This document shows, in pieces, positions 1 through 13,335 of a DNA stretch of 64,000 bases; position 1 is the first letter of the stretch, and every line of letters starts with the position of its first letter. The position numbers were made by a program, and so were the translations under genes. Source of the DNA: Owenia fusiformis (lineage: Eukaryota; Annelida; Polychaeta; Sabellida; Oweniidae); contig CAIIXF020000002.1 of the NCBI GenBank assembly GCA_903813345.2, positions 20,038,455-20,102,454 of the forward strand, given 5' to 3'. The notes under the pieces were generated by a model. The model searched no databases, was not told where the DNA came from, and worked only from the letters and a program-made list of their open reading frames with translations.

Positions 1-563
1 GGCCCATTACTCTATTACTCCACAAGGTGTATGTTAATGTCTTTATAATAAACACCCCAGAGATTTCTATATAAACACCCCTGGTGATCATGTCAAAATG
101 TTTCAGGTCTTTAATCTCTTGCTTTATTTGTATCTTTAGCCGCTACATTATCTATACAAGTCTTATGACTTGTCTTATTTTATTGCATCTAAAAGATTTT
201 GAGTGTTGACTACACGTCTGTTAACTTTTTATTAGTTGAGACTTTTTTATTTATCTCTTTTTTTACGATTTTAACATAACTACCAGAAATTGTTTTCAAC
301 GGGTACCCGAATCTTTAATAAGTAAAAATGACTGAAGCAATAGGCTTAATGACAGCTCTAATGATGATTGCGCTTAACTTAGGGGGTTTGGGAAATAGCT
401 ACTAAGAAAATACAATATGGGAATATGCCTATTATGCCCTGTAATGATGCATTAGTGTTAAGATATCTAAAAATTACTAACTCATTTGGGGAGTATTTTT
501 ATGAAATGATTGGTTTCGATGCAGCAGTTTTTCTGTTACTGAATGTTTTCTGTTTGAAATTTT

Positions 564-695
564 TATGTCACTACCACCAGAAGTGATGACATATTGTTAG
601 ATTCAAGCTTTTTTGTGGATTGTGTTCGGTGGGCAGTATTTGGTAGCTGTAACAAATGGCAGGTGGTGACATTTTGCATATGAATGCTTTGTTCT
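564..695 (+). mobile_element. GTCACCACC-ended element, short decayed copy
   Basis: Left palindrome ttatgtcactaccaccagaa gives way to TTTTTTGTGGA, and the right end is aacaaatggcaggtggtgac plus attttgcat. No monomer array: the left and right ends are joined by about 80 bp. Confidence 0.7.
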
Positions 696-840
696 ACTTA
701 AAATGTCAACCACATTTGAACTAAATGTTTAGATAAGGTGACACATATGACATAAATTTCATAATTATTAATCTAACATGGTCTTGACTTAAGTGTAAGG
801 CTACCCTTCCTAAACATGCACCCCTACAGATACTGTTTGA

Positions 841-985
841 AAACTTGAGTGAAATGTCTTAATTTTCTCACATTTCCTCACAATTTACAGTGTTGAGATC
901 ATGACCATTCACTTAAATCCTTGCTAATTCCACTATTTTATATCTTATTTTATACTTTAAAATATAGCCATCATGATTTTCCTCT
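841..985 (+). repeat. Dispersed 'TTCCTTGCTAATTCC' repeat
   Basis: taaatccttgctaattccac with ttaattttctcacatttcc before and actttaaaatatagc after. Other + copies: 4395-4580, 5500-5665, 39540-39670 and 40625-40800; probable at 2800-2945. Minus copies: 29430-29600, 47555-47700 and 63340-63520 (gaataagcaaggaataa). Confidence 0.7.
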
Positions 986-1213
986 GAGGATTTTCCCAGT
1001 ACTTGTTAGCAACTTGAGCAGTGACATTCCTCCATTGGTACCTATAGAGAAAGATATCATGATTTTTGTTAGCTCAAGAAATTAATTAAACTAATTTGTT
1101 CGATGAATGCAGACTTGAGAATGTAGAATTAATGGAAATATATTCCAAAAATGTTAATAACTTAAAAGATTCACATACTGGATGTGTGTACTGTGTATTT
1201 ATTTATTTTTATT

Positions 1214-1290
1214 AAGTCACCACCACATGTGGTGACATATTGTTGTAGTCTCTCTGTTTTTGGATGATGATGTTCAGCAGTTAATGCCTT
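1214..1290 (+). mobile_element. GTCACCACC element fragment
   Basis: Left palindrome gtcaccaccacatgtggtga, then directly ttaatgccttgttttt; internal deletion. Confidence 0.65.
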
Positions 1291-1582
1291 GTTTTTTATA
1301 TGCAAGGGTTTTGTTTGGTTAGATATTCATTCTCATAATTATTCACCCCTCAATGACATTCATAAATTACATAGTACTATAGATTTGAATGCAGGAAATA
1401 GAATAGAGATCATTCTAGGATTATTACGCAGTGTCACTCTAATTGGTTTATGTTGAATTCATATGATTGGTGGAACTCCCTCGAATCCGTCAAGCAGTGG
1501 TGTTTCTGTGAATTGCCAGATGATCCGAAACCATCAAATAAAAAGATGGTGCTTTTACGAACCTTGAAAGTTTCCTTTGTTT

Positions 1583-1746
1583 TGTCACCACCACAAGTAG
1601 ATGGTGTTTGGCATTCGGCTGTCTAGGTTCAGTGCCTGTAACAAAGGGCAAGTGGTGACAGTTTGGTGGTTTGTGTTCAGTGATTTGCAGGAGGTGCTTG
1701 TAACAAATGACAGGTGGTGACATTTTGCATGTGAATGCCTTGTTTT
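1583..1746 (+). mobile_element. GTCACCACC element copy with duplicated right half
   Basis: Left end tttgtcaccaccacaag. Two right-end motifs follow (aagtggtgacagtttgg, then ggtggtgacattttgcatg and aatgccttgtttttt). Confidence 0.65.
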
Positions 1747-1799
1747 TTAAGGCGCTGAGCTATATATATATCTTTTATCGACTCTTTAGATGTCATATC

Positions 1800-2060
1800 A
1801 TGACATATTAGTCACTTAGGTAGAGCAGTTCTTCCAATTGTCGAGTTGAAGAACTGGTATCTTTATCCTGGCTAGAACCATAGACAATTCTAGCCAGCGC
1901 AAGCCTTTTATCGAGTTAGCAGCACTCTAGTAATCGCCGGTATAGGTCAGCAGTCATAGGTCAAAGACAAATCACAAGAAGTGCTGTGACCTGGGTTTGA
2001 ACCCAAGACCTCTACTTTTCAGCTTGAAGCCAGCTATTGCATTTATATCGCCAGACTTAC
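1800..2060 (-). mobile_element. SINE-like element with B-box and two hairpins
   Basis: On the minus strand GTCTTGGGTTCAAACCCAGG at about 1985-2010 resembles a tRNA B-box/T-arm. Next to it lie two hairpins: CAGTTCTTC/GAAGAACTG (1826-1834, 1848-1856) and a perfect CTGGCTAGAA/TTCTAGCCAG (1868-1877, 1888-1897). An A-box is not clear. Confidence 0.4.
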
Positions 2061-2308
2061 ATATATTTTGAAAATCTTGACATTTTTTACCTCCCCAAAA
2101 CTTTTGATAATCTTTTACTTGCTATATATGGTTGACCATTTATAAAAAATGTAAAATGATAAAATGTTATAAATGTTTCATATTTTCTATAGTAAATGGC
2201 GGTATATAACAGTAAAGGTTCAGAATTAAGAGTTACTGCCCTTTCAAGGTTAAACTCTTAATGAGAAAAGCGTTGAATAGTTTACTATTGTCTTGTTAAT
2301 ATTTACAG

Positions 2309-2404
2309 GTTAGGCTCCGGGTGCCTGGATTATTAGATCATCCTTTAAATGAAGAGCTTTATTGGAATGCCAAATGGCAACATTTACATACATATCACCT
2401 ACAA
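2309..2404 (+). CDS. Weak candidate (terminal?) exon, 32 codons
   Basis: Seen: an acceptor-like ttaatatttacag ends at 2308. It is followed by 32 open codons with coding-like content (VPGLLDHPLNEELYWNAKWQ and following) to a TGA at 2405-2407. The other two frames stop within a few codons. No poly(A) signal is near, and there is no donor before the stop. It could be the last exon of a gene entering from the left, a decayed exon, or chance. Confidence 0.25.
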
Positions 2405-2409
2405 TGAGG

Positions 2410-5400
2410 GACTTTGGCGCTGATCATATCCTCTACCCTAATCTTGAAAATTTCATGGCTTTGTATGTTTATTATTATCTAAAAATGTTGATTTTCATTA
2501 TTTTATATGATATTTTTTGTGGAAAGCCAATTTGTTCATATATTTCAGCATGGTGACTTTTTTTCAGCGATATGATATTGCTGAAGGAAAATCTGGTTGG
2601 ATTTTGTTTTTAGTTAGGGGATGAATTTTCTATTTAATGCAATCTAGGTAATGGGGCCATTTCTATGATAAAAAAAGTAACACCAAATTGCCAATTAAGC
2701 AAGTTAAGATGTTCTTAGATATTTAGTGTGATAAGATAGGTCTCTGGTTACAACTTATGATCCCGTTAAAAACATCCGTCTGCTAATGCTTATTTTACAT
2801 TATTTCTCTGAAATATTTGAAAAAAGTGAACAATTTTGGGTTTTCCTGTATGATTTATTGTAGTACTATTTGTCCGTTTGATTAATTTCTAACCTTTTCA
2901 ATCCTTTCTTACATTATTTTGCACTTTAAGACGTGATCGCTGTGGTGTTTTATTTGAGGTTTGATCAGTCTGAATGTCAGATTGACCGAAGATGCAAACA
3001 TGCAACTTCAGGAAATCAAAGAATTTTCTGTTTTCCGGGATGCTTATTTTGTAAAAGTTCAAACGTGATATTTTGTGGTTATCATCATGGCATTCCATGG
3101 CTATTTCAATCAGGGACTCTCCATTCCAGAAGAAAAAAGAGATTCAATAAGCATCAAAATGGATATTATTGTTCTAGATTTTCTGAGAATTTTAGAAAAA
3201 AATGCAACTTTTTTATTCTTATTGGTTTGTGCCATAATCCGTGGCTTGTGATTTAAGTATTTAAAATCTGTATGGAGATGGAATTTTTGAAGTAGTGGTC
3301 AAACTAGATTAATTTCCGAATGTCAGTTAATCTAATGATTTATGACATTTTCAGGTGTGAAAGATTGCAAGTATTTTTTCTAAGTATACTTACCTATTAA
3401 TAAAGTCTACATTCGGAAATTATTATTTCGAGGATTATCGCATATGTTCTGACAAATATTTTTCTCGCGGAATAAAGAGATCCGGAAAGTAATGAATTAA
3501 ATAACGACTTCAAACATATTTGACATAAAGATACAATTTCTTCTTGATAAATTGTCTCAGCAATAGTATTATTATTCCATTTTATAAGCAAGTCTTAGGT
3601 AAATATAAACAAATGTGGATTCCAAGATAAATTAGATATTAGCAAGTACATAGCAATAAGTTCAAACCCTTGAAAATAATTATTTAGAGATGTAATTTGT
3701 AAGCTAAGAGAACTGAATGAAGATTGAAATTTTTAATTAATTAATGTGAATACTTAAGGGGTCTATTTTACAATGCTTTGTTGTCCATTGTCAAGGAAAG
3801 ACTCTTTATAAAGGGAAAACGAATCCATAAACAAAAACATCAAAAACAGCTCCGATTTATTTTTAAAGAATTCCGTCAATGTCGCCTACTCATTCGTTGA
3901 AGTGTATCTGTTGATGAAGAATGTAGTGTCGTTTCAAACTTTATATATTCGATCATACTCTGCAATGTTTAGGTTTGAATATTTTAGATTTGATAGCACT
4001 GCATTGACCTAATAATGTGATATGCAGTGATAATGAAGTGAAATATGAAAAAAAGTGTATTTTTGGCCAAATGTGTTTTTGTAAGTTCTACAGTGAGCTG
4101 TTTCTACCTTAGGATATTAAGTTACATTATCCTACCACACATATATGCCCTATGGTGTCTGTGTGAGATTATCTCAAATGAAAAATGAAAAAAAGCAGGT
4201 ACATATATAAACATTTCAATGTTTCTTAATAACCAGTTGAATCAGTGGAAGATTACAACATTGAACTGAGAAAGGTGTTCACATTGAGAGGTGTTCATAT
4301 TAGAGAGGTGTACAGTTTTCTTGTGAACTTCCCTTGATGTTATTACCGTAAACTGCAGAGGTGTTGTATTTTTGTGCAGGTTGTCAGATTCATAATTCCA
4401 CCAAGTGTCATGTTAATTTTACATCATTTCTCCCTAAAACTTAAATGAAATGTCAGATTCTCATGCATTTGCATACAATTTAGAGTGTATATTACATGCC
4501 TGTTACTTTTATTCCTTGCTAATTCCAATCATTTCTACATCATTTTGCATTTAAAAATTAGATCTCGTTGGTAATCTTGGAGGCTGAATTGAAGGTGTTT
4601 CAGAAGTGTTTACTAGAGTATGTCAAGATTAAGATAACTCAGATTTCTGTAGCAACCTGGGAATTCTTCCCTGATAGACATCTCTAGTGGATTAGTAAGG
4701 CTAGATATGGAGGACACTGTTTATAGTTGAGTCATGAAATGTGAGAAAAAACTGAAACAAAATACAACTTGGAAAATAAAAATATGATCTCAGAGTTAAT
4801 AGTATGTTATATGCAGCGCTCATATGTAGAGGAAATAACTAGAAGTGGATTGATACAATGAATTACAGGTATATGGAAAGTACATATGTAGAATATAGCA
4901 TATCATAATCAAAGGAGATTCCTAGATTCTCCTTAGGGAGATGCACAATATAAAACAATAGAGGATCATCAATATTGGATGCCTATGCATGGTTGCATAC
5001 CTATGGCAACTGGAAATGTGAACAGATTTATTTTTTGTGAATGGTGAATACAACTACTATTATATTACACACATTAGGAATAATTTGTAGTCTGTAGAGA
5101 TATGTGAAGATGGCAGAAATGTCACACAAATGGCCAAGAGTGTGAATCACAAAATCCTAGACTTAACAATACATATCTAGTCGTCAAGTTTCCATAGCAA
5201 CTGGGAATCAAATATTGGTAATGTACCGATTCATTTGCGACAATTTGTTGCATTATGGGAAAATTTCACGTCATAATCAAATTCTGACAATTTTCCTAAT
5301 TAGAGTTTGCTGCTAAATGGGGTCATTTCCTAGAATATGGGGTCCCTGACCCCTCATAGTTTTCCAGTTCAACCTGTTTTTTTTTGCGTAGCAATAGTAA

Positions 5401-5480
5401 AATGAAGTGCTAGGAATAAGTAGGAGTTGTAAGTTTTGTTTATTGTTTTACGATCATTGAAGGTATGCCTGGCAAAGAAT
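2410..5480. other. No gene seen; AT-rich unique and decayed repeat DNA
   Basis: Only short frames (for example 2933-3256) without motifs. A dispersed-repeat copy lies at 4395-4580 and a GGTGTTCAC fragment at 4225-4330. The rest is featureless to me. Confidence 0.5.
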
Positions 5481-5882
5481 GTCAAATTTGTCATATTTAA
5501 TCTTCGCTATTTCTTGCTAAATATTTACTGAAATCTCTGATTTTCTTGCATTTTTACAATTTGGTCTCTTTGTAGTCGTGTCTATTTACTTAAGTCCTTA
5601 ATTATCCTATTCCAGACTTACTTTATTTTGGAATTAAGATATGATTGTCATTATGTATTTTGTTGACTATTGAAGGTCTCTGGTTAAGTGTTTCTAGCTG
5701 ATAAGGTCAATTGTAGCATACAACATTTATTCTTATTACCCTAAACAAGCTACCCATCATTAGGTAGAATTAAAATGGCCGTTTCTTGTTTTTATAACCT
5801 GACATTACCAGTCATTTGAATAGTAAAGAGAATTGATAATCTGTAAGTATACAATTTAAGATAGATCAGTGTGGTGAATATT

Positions 5883-6062
5883 TTATGTCACAACCTCAAG
5901 TGATGATTTATTATTGTAGTCTCCAATTTTATATGGACAGTGTTCGACGGTGGGTGTTCAGTGTTCAACAGTTGGTGTTTGGCATTCAGTGGTTGGTGTT
6001 TGGCAGTTGGCATCTGTGCCATATGGGTGGTGGTGACATTTCGCATGTTTAAATGCCTTGTC
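5883..6062 (+). mobile_element. GTCACCACC element copy, decayed
   Basis: ttttatgtcacaacctcaag at the left, (gt)tggtgtttggca repeats, and ggtggtgacatttcgcatg with aaatgccttgt at the right. Confidence 0.65.
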
Positions 6063-6696
6063 ATGTATTTTCATGAATATAATCAACATTATTTAACGAA
6101 AGGGTATTTTTTCAAAGTATTACGTGGATATTAACATATTTTATGCAGAATTGTTCAAAATCGAAATATTTTTTCATATTGAATATTATGTTGGAATGAC
6201 ATTTCTGAATTTTTTTGAAAGTAGTGCAACTTCCATAAGGTAGGTAGAATTGAACAACTTCTGGTGTTAAGTAAAGGAAATTACTAATTACTGTTTGTAA
6301 TCAGTGCCTTCCTTGAGAGACATTGACCCAACTACTTCATGGTCAACATCAATGTCTACTGTTGGAATAATCCTTGACAGACAATGCTGAAATTGAGTGA
6401 TTAGTTCATTTCATTTAGTTAGCAATTCTGGATAATAATGTCTGAAATAAATTCAAGCAGGTTAGTTCTTTAAGAGGATGTAAAAGACACTTGAAAATCT
6501 AATAGAGCATGTGAATAATGGGATGATAACAATAGTACATATTGGCTGAATGGGTGATAGGATACGATCATAGGATGTGTTAATCAAGTTGATCAAGAGA
6601 ACAAAGATTTTTCATGAAGGAGACAACTGGCCTTGAAGGGAGAAACTTCTCTCAATTAAGGATCTAGTATTTTATGATCATTGAGGTACACTTACC

Positions 6697-6995
6697 TCCG
6701 ATTGACTCCAAGGATAGAAACTCGATGTTTTCCAACAATGAAAATGTCGAAATGTCGTTATTTCCCAAAATTATATCTGATTATGAATTCAAAATAAAGA
6801 GTCCAAAAGATTTGAACTAATATCTCAATTATTTCTTATCAGTTTTTGAATTTTTGTTAGACAATACGACCGAAATTCACGATTCAGATGTTGAAGTGAA
6901 CAAAATGGCGGCTGTTTGAATTCGAATTTTGTAACCATGACATGCCCATATATGGCAAGAATATTGATGTTGCACTCTGGGAGCCTATCCTCCTT
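6697..6995. mobile_element. 300-bp MITE, copy A
   Basis: Ends ctccgattgactccaaggat and inverse ctctgggagcctatcctcct. The interior includes aaaatggcggctgtttgaat and aatttttgttagacaatacg. It matches copy B in opposite orientation. Confidence 0.7.
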
Positions 6996-7240
6996 GCTCC
7001 CCTCCATAAGTTTGGCAACAGGATGTTCTCTTTTGGATCACTTGTCAAAGCCTGTTGATGCTTGGTAATTTGAAAAATTCATCATTTGTCGTAAATTTCC
7101 AAATTGTTTTAATTAAGGAACAAAATTAAGATTAATACATTGACTGGTTATTGATATTATATGCTGTTTAAATAGAGAACTTCCAGATACCAAACTTATA
7201 GAGGGGAGTGTTTATAAAAAATAACCAGCAAGATGGGCTT

Positions 7241-7543
7241 TTTATGTCACCACCACAAATGGTGACCGGTGACGTATTGTCACCAAGTTTTTTGTGGATG
7301 GTGTTCAACAGTTTGTGGTTTGTGTTTGACATTTGGTGCAGGGGTTTCACTAGAATTTCTCACAACAGGCTAAATAAATGAAAACAACTGGAAAAATTAA
7401 TGGAAATCATAAATTTAACATGGAAAAGTTGAAAAGTCCCTATAAACAACAGGAGATTGCCCGTCGCCAATGAAACCCCTACGATGGTTTGTAAATGTAA
7501 CAAATAGCATGTGATGACATTTTGCATGTTTAATGTCTTGTTG
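7241..7543 (+). mobile_element. GTCACCACC element copy with about 140-bp insert
   Basis: Left end tttatgtcaccaccacaaat and right end gtgatgacattttgcatg..tgtcttgtt, with unrelated sequence at about 7345-7490 between the halves. Confidence 0.6.
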
Positions 7544-8360
7544 GATGTTACCATGGGCATTATGGTCATCATGACCTCAACAGAGAATTGCAATATATTT
7601 GGTGTCAGATGTTATCCAAAATGTCAGAAAATATCTTGACGCAATCTGGATGAATACTGAGATTATTTTCAATCTGGGAAACAATATAATATTTCCATGA
7701 CTTATGAAGTTACCATAGCAACCCATTCATATTCCATAAATTTGTAGAAAAACGGGCTCAACAATATGCTCATAAATAACGTTCCCATGGTCAATAAGGT
7801 TGGATTTCTTAAACTCTAGTTTCGTTCCCCTTTATTGCTTATGACTTATTCATTGCACAATCATTTCGGAAAATATTGAAGAGATGTCAATTCGAACTGT
7901 ATGATTGAAACAAGATCACATAGTTACTGCACAATATTAGAGTTCAAATGATCTCTCTGAGTTTTTACAACATTTACTTGTCTTTGAATTACTTTAGGTA
8001 TAGCTAGTAGTTAAGTAGTGAGTGCCTTAAGTGGTGTAACCTTTTCCACCAGTGTTAGCTTAGCATTAGTTTTAACATAAAACATTGTGGAAACTGCCAA
8101 AGCAAGTGTTCATTCTCCCATACATATCGGATAAGCTGTCACACTTCTCCCTACCTTGAAATTTATTCGTCCTCAAACTTATCATTTGACAGATCAGGAT
8201 CTATGTTTATTTATTTGATTACAAAGGGTTCTGACTTAAGTTGTTTTTCATCAATAGAAGTCAATATTTGCCTTGTTTGGATATTTCTAGCTTGGCAGGA
8301 TATAATTTGTATAAAAATGTGTTTGTCACAGAGTATTAGACATTTTGTTGAGGATTTTAT

Positions 8361-8560
8361 CTAATTTAGAAAGTTGACTCTATGTTTTTGCATTGAGTTA
8401 TTTTTGATTTGATTTGATTTGTCACACTTCCCCCTCTTATAAATGAGTTTGTCCTCAGATGCTAATGTTTTACTTTGTAGTATAATATCATTTATCCTTA
8501 CAGTAAGCTGATCTTGATCTTCCTTAATCTCTATCATTATGCTATCCAAATCGAACTACA
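8361..8560 (-). pseudogene. Gypsy-type pol 3'-end/LTR junction remnant
   Basis: On the minus strand a frame reads ..ASEDKLIYKRGKCDK.., followed by a purine tract (AGAGGGGGAAG) and TGTGACA as a possible LTR start. This resembles the KRGG-tail, PPT, LTR order of Gypsy elements. A related stretch (gtcacacttctccctacctt) lies at 8136-8200. No other part is visible. Confidence 0.35.
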
Positions 8561-9248
8561 TAGCAAAACTTTCAAAATAGAAAAACAAGAAAAAATACTG
8601 ATGAAACTTAGAATAAAAAAATAGAAAAACAAAAACTTTCAAAATAGTAAAACAATAGAAAAAATTAAGGACAAAAAATAGAAAAAGCAGAGAAAAATAA
8701 CTGAAATAGTTTTTCAATTAATTAAATATGAAAAACTAAAATGTCTTAATTGAGATAGATAACTGTCTATTTTGTAAATTTTTCATCTCCGGGATAAATT
8801 TTACTCTATCCTGTTTTTGTTTGCAAGACTGCATGCCAGTTCAAATAATCCTTGATATTTTGCATTAGGTACATTTATTGTGATTAAAAAAGTCCCGGTT
8901 TTTGTGTGTATTTTATTATTGGAAAAGACAGCGATAATTCTGATAGAATATTCATTTTAACATATCTGACAATTATAAGTTACTGTGAACCTTTTAAACG
9001 CTCTCTTGAAGAATCAAATTAATTTTATTGCGGTACTTATTACAAAGTTAAACGAGAGATATCGAGTTGGAGCGAAAAAATATCATAATTAAACGTTATT
9101 TCCAATTTGATTTGTTATCAATTCTTACACTTGAAATTGTGACTCATTAATTAAATTTTGTTTTATTGTGATTCTGTTATAATAATGGAAAATACAAAAA
9201 GACAGCTTAACAGCATAAAGATTCATTATGGGAATGAGGACTCTTATA

Positions 9249-9420
9249 TACAGGGTGACTCAAAAATAAGTACACTTATGAAAATCAATGTCCATCCTGT
9301 TAACTAGACAGAAAGACATTATACTTTAGTACTGCGTCCTGTAAAGGAAAATCAGAACATTTTGACACGCCTGCGTCATAATTTTATCTTTCTGATCGCG
9401 AATCAGCTGGGTTTTCTGTG
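9249..9420 (+). mobile_element. mariner/Tc1-like terminal fragment
   Basis: TA followed by CAGGGTGACTCAAAAATAAG is the kind of end found on mariner-type elements. The sequence cgcctgcgtcataattttat fits a subterminal region. The other end and the transposase are absent. Confidence 0.4.
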
Positions 9421-11170
9421 ATTTGAGCAAGATATATTCTGAAATTACTTTCAATGTCCCATGGTGACTAAGCTAAAGATACTAACCTCACAGAGGAACA
9501 TACACTTATCTTTTATTTAAATCTTAATTAAGTTTAATTTCTGTAATGTCACATAACTACCACATGACAAAATAACCTTAATTTATTTGCAGCCCCCATG
9601 AATTTGGTTAACTTAACACTAACAATATAACAATAATTGTCTAATTAATTAAGTGCCAGCTATTATTCATTTTTTGGTTAAAATGAAAATGTTGAATAAT
9701 CGGTAAAGTAATCAAAATATCAAAAGTCACCAAATTTAATAGATCCATTAATCGTCATTGATTAGAAAAATTTGTTCATAGCAACTTTTTAATTTTATTA
9801 ATCATTTCAAATTATGCCAGGTGATTAGTTCAGTTGTATAGAATGAAGTCTCAATATTGTAATGTTCATCTATAATCATTTGGTTAAATCTGTTCAATTG
9901 AAATAAAAATCCTTTGTTTCATAACTTAGAGTAACACCTGTCTTCGTGAACACCTCTCTCTAGTGAACACCTCACTTTAGTGAACACCTGTCTCTAGTGG
10001 ACACCCTTCCACCACACATACTCTACTTCTGACTTCTGTTTAAATCTCTGTTTCTCAGCAAAAAAATGTTCAATATATACAGGTTTTATTGTATTGATAA
10101 AGAATTAAGCAAAAGACTGTAGTATTGATTTTATTTACTTAAAGCTTATTAAGAAAGTCCCATCTAAGGATACCTTAGGATATCTTTGACTAGACTTCTA
10201 GAAAACAGCATAACACAAGTAAAATTATTTCAAGAGCTTATCTCTAAGAGCACCGAACAATAACACCAACGAGACCTCAAAAAACTCTATTGAATTCTGA
10301 GCTAATATATCTACACCATCAAAACCAATTTTCTCTGATCAGAGATTTTATCTCCAAAGATTTTTCATATGAAAATTGTTTTCTTAGATTTGATTACTTT
10401 TAAGCATACAGACCAACTGTAGAATTTTCCTAAGTGAATGATTACTAAGATGATGTCAGGCTGATTAGTATGGCTGTAAAGGATATCTTTATTCATAAAT
10501 TTTAGAATTTTAATTGATCTGATTGGCTCTTGTGAGCGTGTAAATATATCCTACACTTCTACAGCATGCATGAAATGCAGAATTAATTATATTTTGATAT
10601 GATCAATATCTTTATGTAATGATTTTGTCTCATATGGGTTCCAAGAAAAATACAAAAAATTGTTCTCTCTCAGACACCATATTTTCTGAATCTGACTCGG
10701 GTCTTTGTAATACTTCTGATATTTGATCTACAAATACACATATTTGTCAGGGGCTCTATATTGGTTGTTCACTAATTTTGTTCATGAAAACATGTCAGCA
10801 GTCGGACTACATCTTTAAGGGATAATTTAAAAACACTCCTGCAATCGCTTCCTCAGCATCTAAGCTTAGAATAGAACTCAACTTTTTATAATCCTTTAAA
10901 GTCTTATTCTATTGTTTACGAAATCCATGCCCCATCAACGAACCAGGAATGATTTCTGAAAAATAACTGCTCTTTAAGGAAATTCATTATGCAGCTTGCA
11001 TATACAGTAGATTGGTTATGTCTTCAAGCATATATGACATATAGCCACCAGTCATAAATTTTAGCTTTAGATTCATTTTGAATGAAATTAGAAAGCTTGA
11101 CTTGATATTATATGCCACAATATTTAGAAATCATAGGAACTTGACTTTCTCAAATAAAACCAACAGGTTT
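9421..11170. other. No gene seen; intergenic or intronic AT-rich DNA
   Basis: Contains a GGTGTTCAC-type repeat at 9935-10085 (gaacacctctctctagtgaa). No open frames of note. Confidence 0.5.
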
Positions 11171-11173
11171 ATT

Positions 11174-11472
11174 CAAGGAGGATTGACTCCCAGAGTGCAA
11201 CATCGATGTTCTGTCCCATATATGGAAATGTTGTGATACAAATCGAATTCAAACAGCTGCCATTTTGTTTACTTCAACATTTGAATTGTGAGTTTTGGTC
11301 GTGTTTCTTAACAAAAATTTCCAAATCTCACAAGAAATGATCGAGATATTGGTATAAATCTTTTGGACTGTTTATTTTGAATTTATAGTTGGTTATAATT
11401 TCAGAAAATAATGAGATTTTGACGTTTTCATCGTTGGAAAAAAGTTTCGATCCTGGGAGCCAATTCTCCTTG
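11174..11472. mobile_element. 300-bp MITE, copy B
   Basis: caaggaggattgactcccag at the left and gggagccaattctccttg at the right are inverted repeats. The interior matches copy A reversed (attcaaacagctgccatttt). Confidence 0.75.
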
Positions 11473-11595
11473 GATTTATTCAAAGAATCTTTTTTCCAGA
11501 TGCAGTTTTGACATAATAATCACCTACTCATGGATAAAAGTGGTATCCCTCCCTCAAAAGTTATTCTATAGGATAATCTCTTAATCTGTTGTGTT

Positions 11596-11632
11596 TTTGT
11601 GTCACCACCAATTCATGTTAATGCCTTGTTTA
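11596..11632 (+). mobile_element. GTCACCACC element, ends-only relic
   Basis: Left end tgtcaccaccaattc fused directly to the right tail atgttaatgccttgttt. Confidence 0.55.
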
Positions 11633-11639
11633 GTTAATA

Positions 11640-13330
11640 ACTAAAATCTGGTCGTTTTATGTTTTTCTAATGTTGCCCTTGTATTTTATCATATATAACA
11701 TTTGAACATTTTAAACTAAAAAGAGCGCTTAATTGCACCTAAATTAACGCCTACATGCACCTAATAATCGAGTCATTATGTAATAATTGTACATATAATA
11801 GAGGAAGTGAGAACACAATTTATCTCTATGAAAACAGGCAAGAATTCTGAAGCCCTCTTAAGATGGAAACAACCCCTAAGACACTGTGAAAGTCATGCTT
11901 CATGTATTTTTGGCTAGAATCAATGCCTGTGTGTTATGATAGTGTTATTAATGGGCTAGAGTGGGACAAGCAATCCCTGTGTATAGAATATTATATGTCA
12001 TTCTTAAGTCCCCTTGGTTAATATTAGCAGTTCATAAAATGTCGAATAATAATGATTTATTTTTAAATTGACTTTAGTATCGTCAGCACTGTTTGTCATT
12101 GTCTTTACTTCGTGAAAAATAATAAGGGTGCATGTCTTATTTTTTGTTTCTTAGTTCTTGTTTGTTTACTTTAATTAAATCTTCGTTGTTAGTTTAAATT
12201 AAAAACGAGGGATTGATATGATAAAATGTAACCTGGTTGCGATTATTAAAGTGTAACAATTCGTTGCATCTAACACTTTAATACTATGTAACGTGGTTTC
12301 CAACTTAGATCATTTACAATATTATCTGTACTAATAGCAGAGTTCGATAATTAAAGTTCTATTAGTTATTGAAAATCTACAGAATGAGAATATTCATGAT
12401 GATTTTCGAAAAAATTGAAAAAAGAGAACTGCCTATTGGTTTTGTCTAATACAGACCACCTTTAGAATTTAGACAATCATATTTTTTGTATAATTGTTAT
12501 GACCTCCTGTGATGTCTTAGGCCACTTGTAAAGTAGAAAATCAAGATAAATTTAGAAAAAATCAATTTTTTGTTTAAAATTTATCTCAATACTCTCCTTA
12601 CAGATATTGGTTTTATATAAATGAATCAAAATCGCCAACCTCAATTTTCCAAAATCGCGGAGGATACCTGTACAGGTAATTTGCTGTAACGTGATAGAAA
12701 ATCGTGAAAGACTAACGGCTTAATGGCCTTAATCAACTGTTGAAATATATTATATATCGTTTAGGTATCAATTTGAGCCATTGTTTCTGTCAGCGTTATG
12801 AAGATAGATATATTTTTGATAAGGTTGGAGATAAGAAGGAGCACATAAAGACTTGTTATAATCAGAAATATAATCAACAATTGTTGAGAATTAAGATAAT
12901 ACAGTGAGAATTATTGCATCATTATTGCCTTTGAATACATGATTTGTGGATATTGGAATCATTTTTAGATCTGAATATATTGGGAAAACACAATGTGCAA
13001 CATTTTAATAAGATAAACAAATCAAACCCCTTTGCATCTAAACTTGTTTTGGTATTTTTATGGACATCACTATTTATTTATTTGAATTCCCTTTTTCATT
13101 ATAAAAATATAGATGGTTAAATGGAAAAAAACAGGATAAATGGAGAATGTAAACTTGGAATTTTTATTACTGTTATGTAAATAATTGTTGACCTTTTATA
13201 AAGTGATTTGTCACTTCTGGTTGTTTCTCCGCTGCATTTTCTCATATAAATCTCCATAGTTCTGTAGCTTTGCATTTGAATGGCCAATTATTAATAGATA
13301 TGTGGTATTGCGCATTTACTTTATACAGGG
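11640..13330. other. No feature seen
   Basis: AT-rich, no ORF over 60 codons, no repeat recognised in the window. Confidence 0.5.
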
Positions 13331-13335
13331 ATGGC

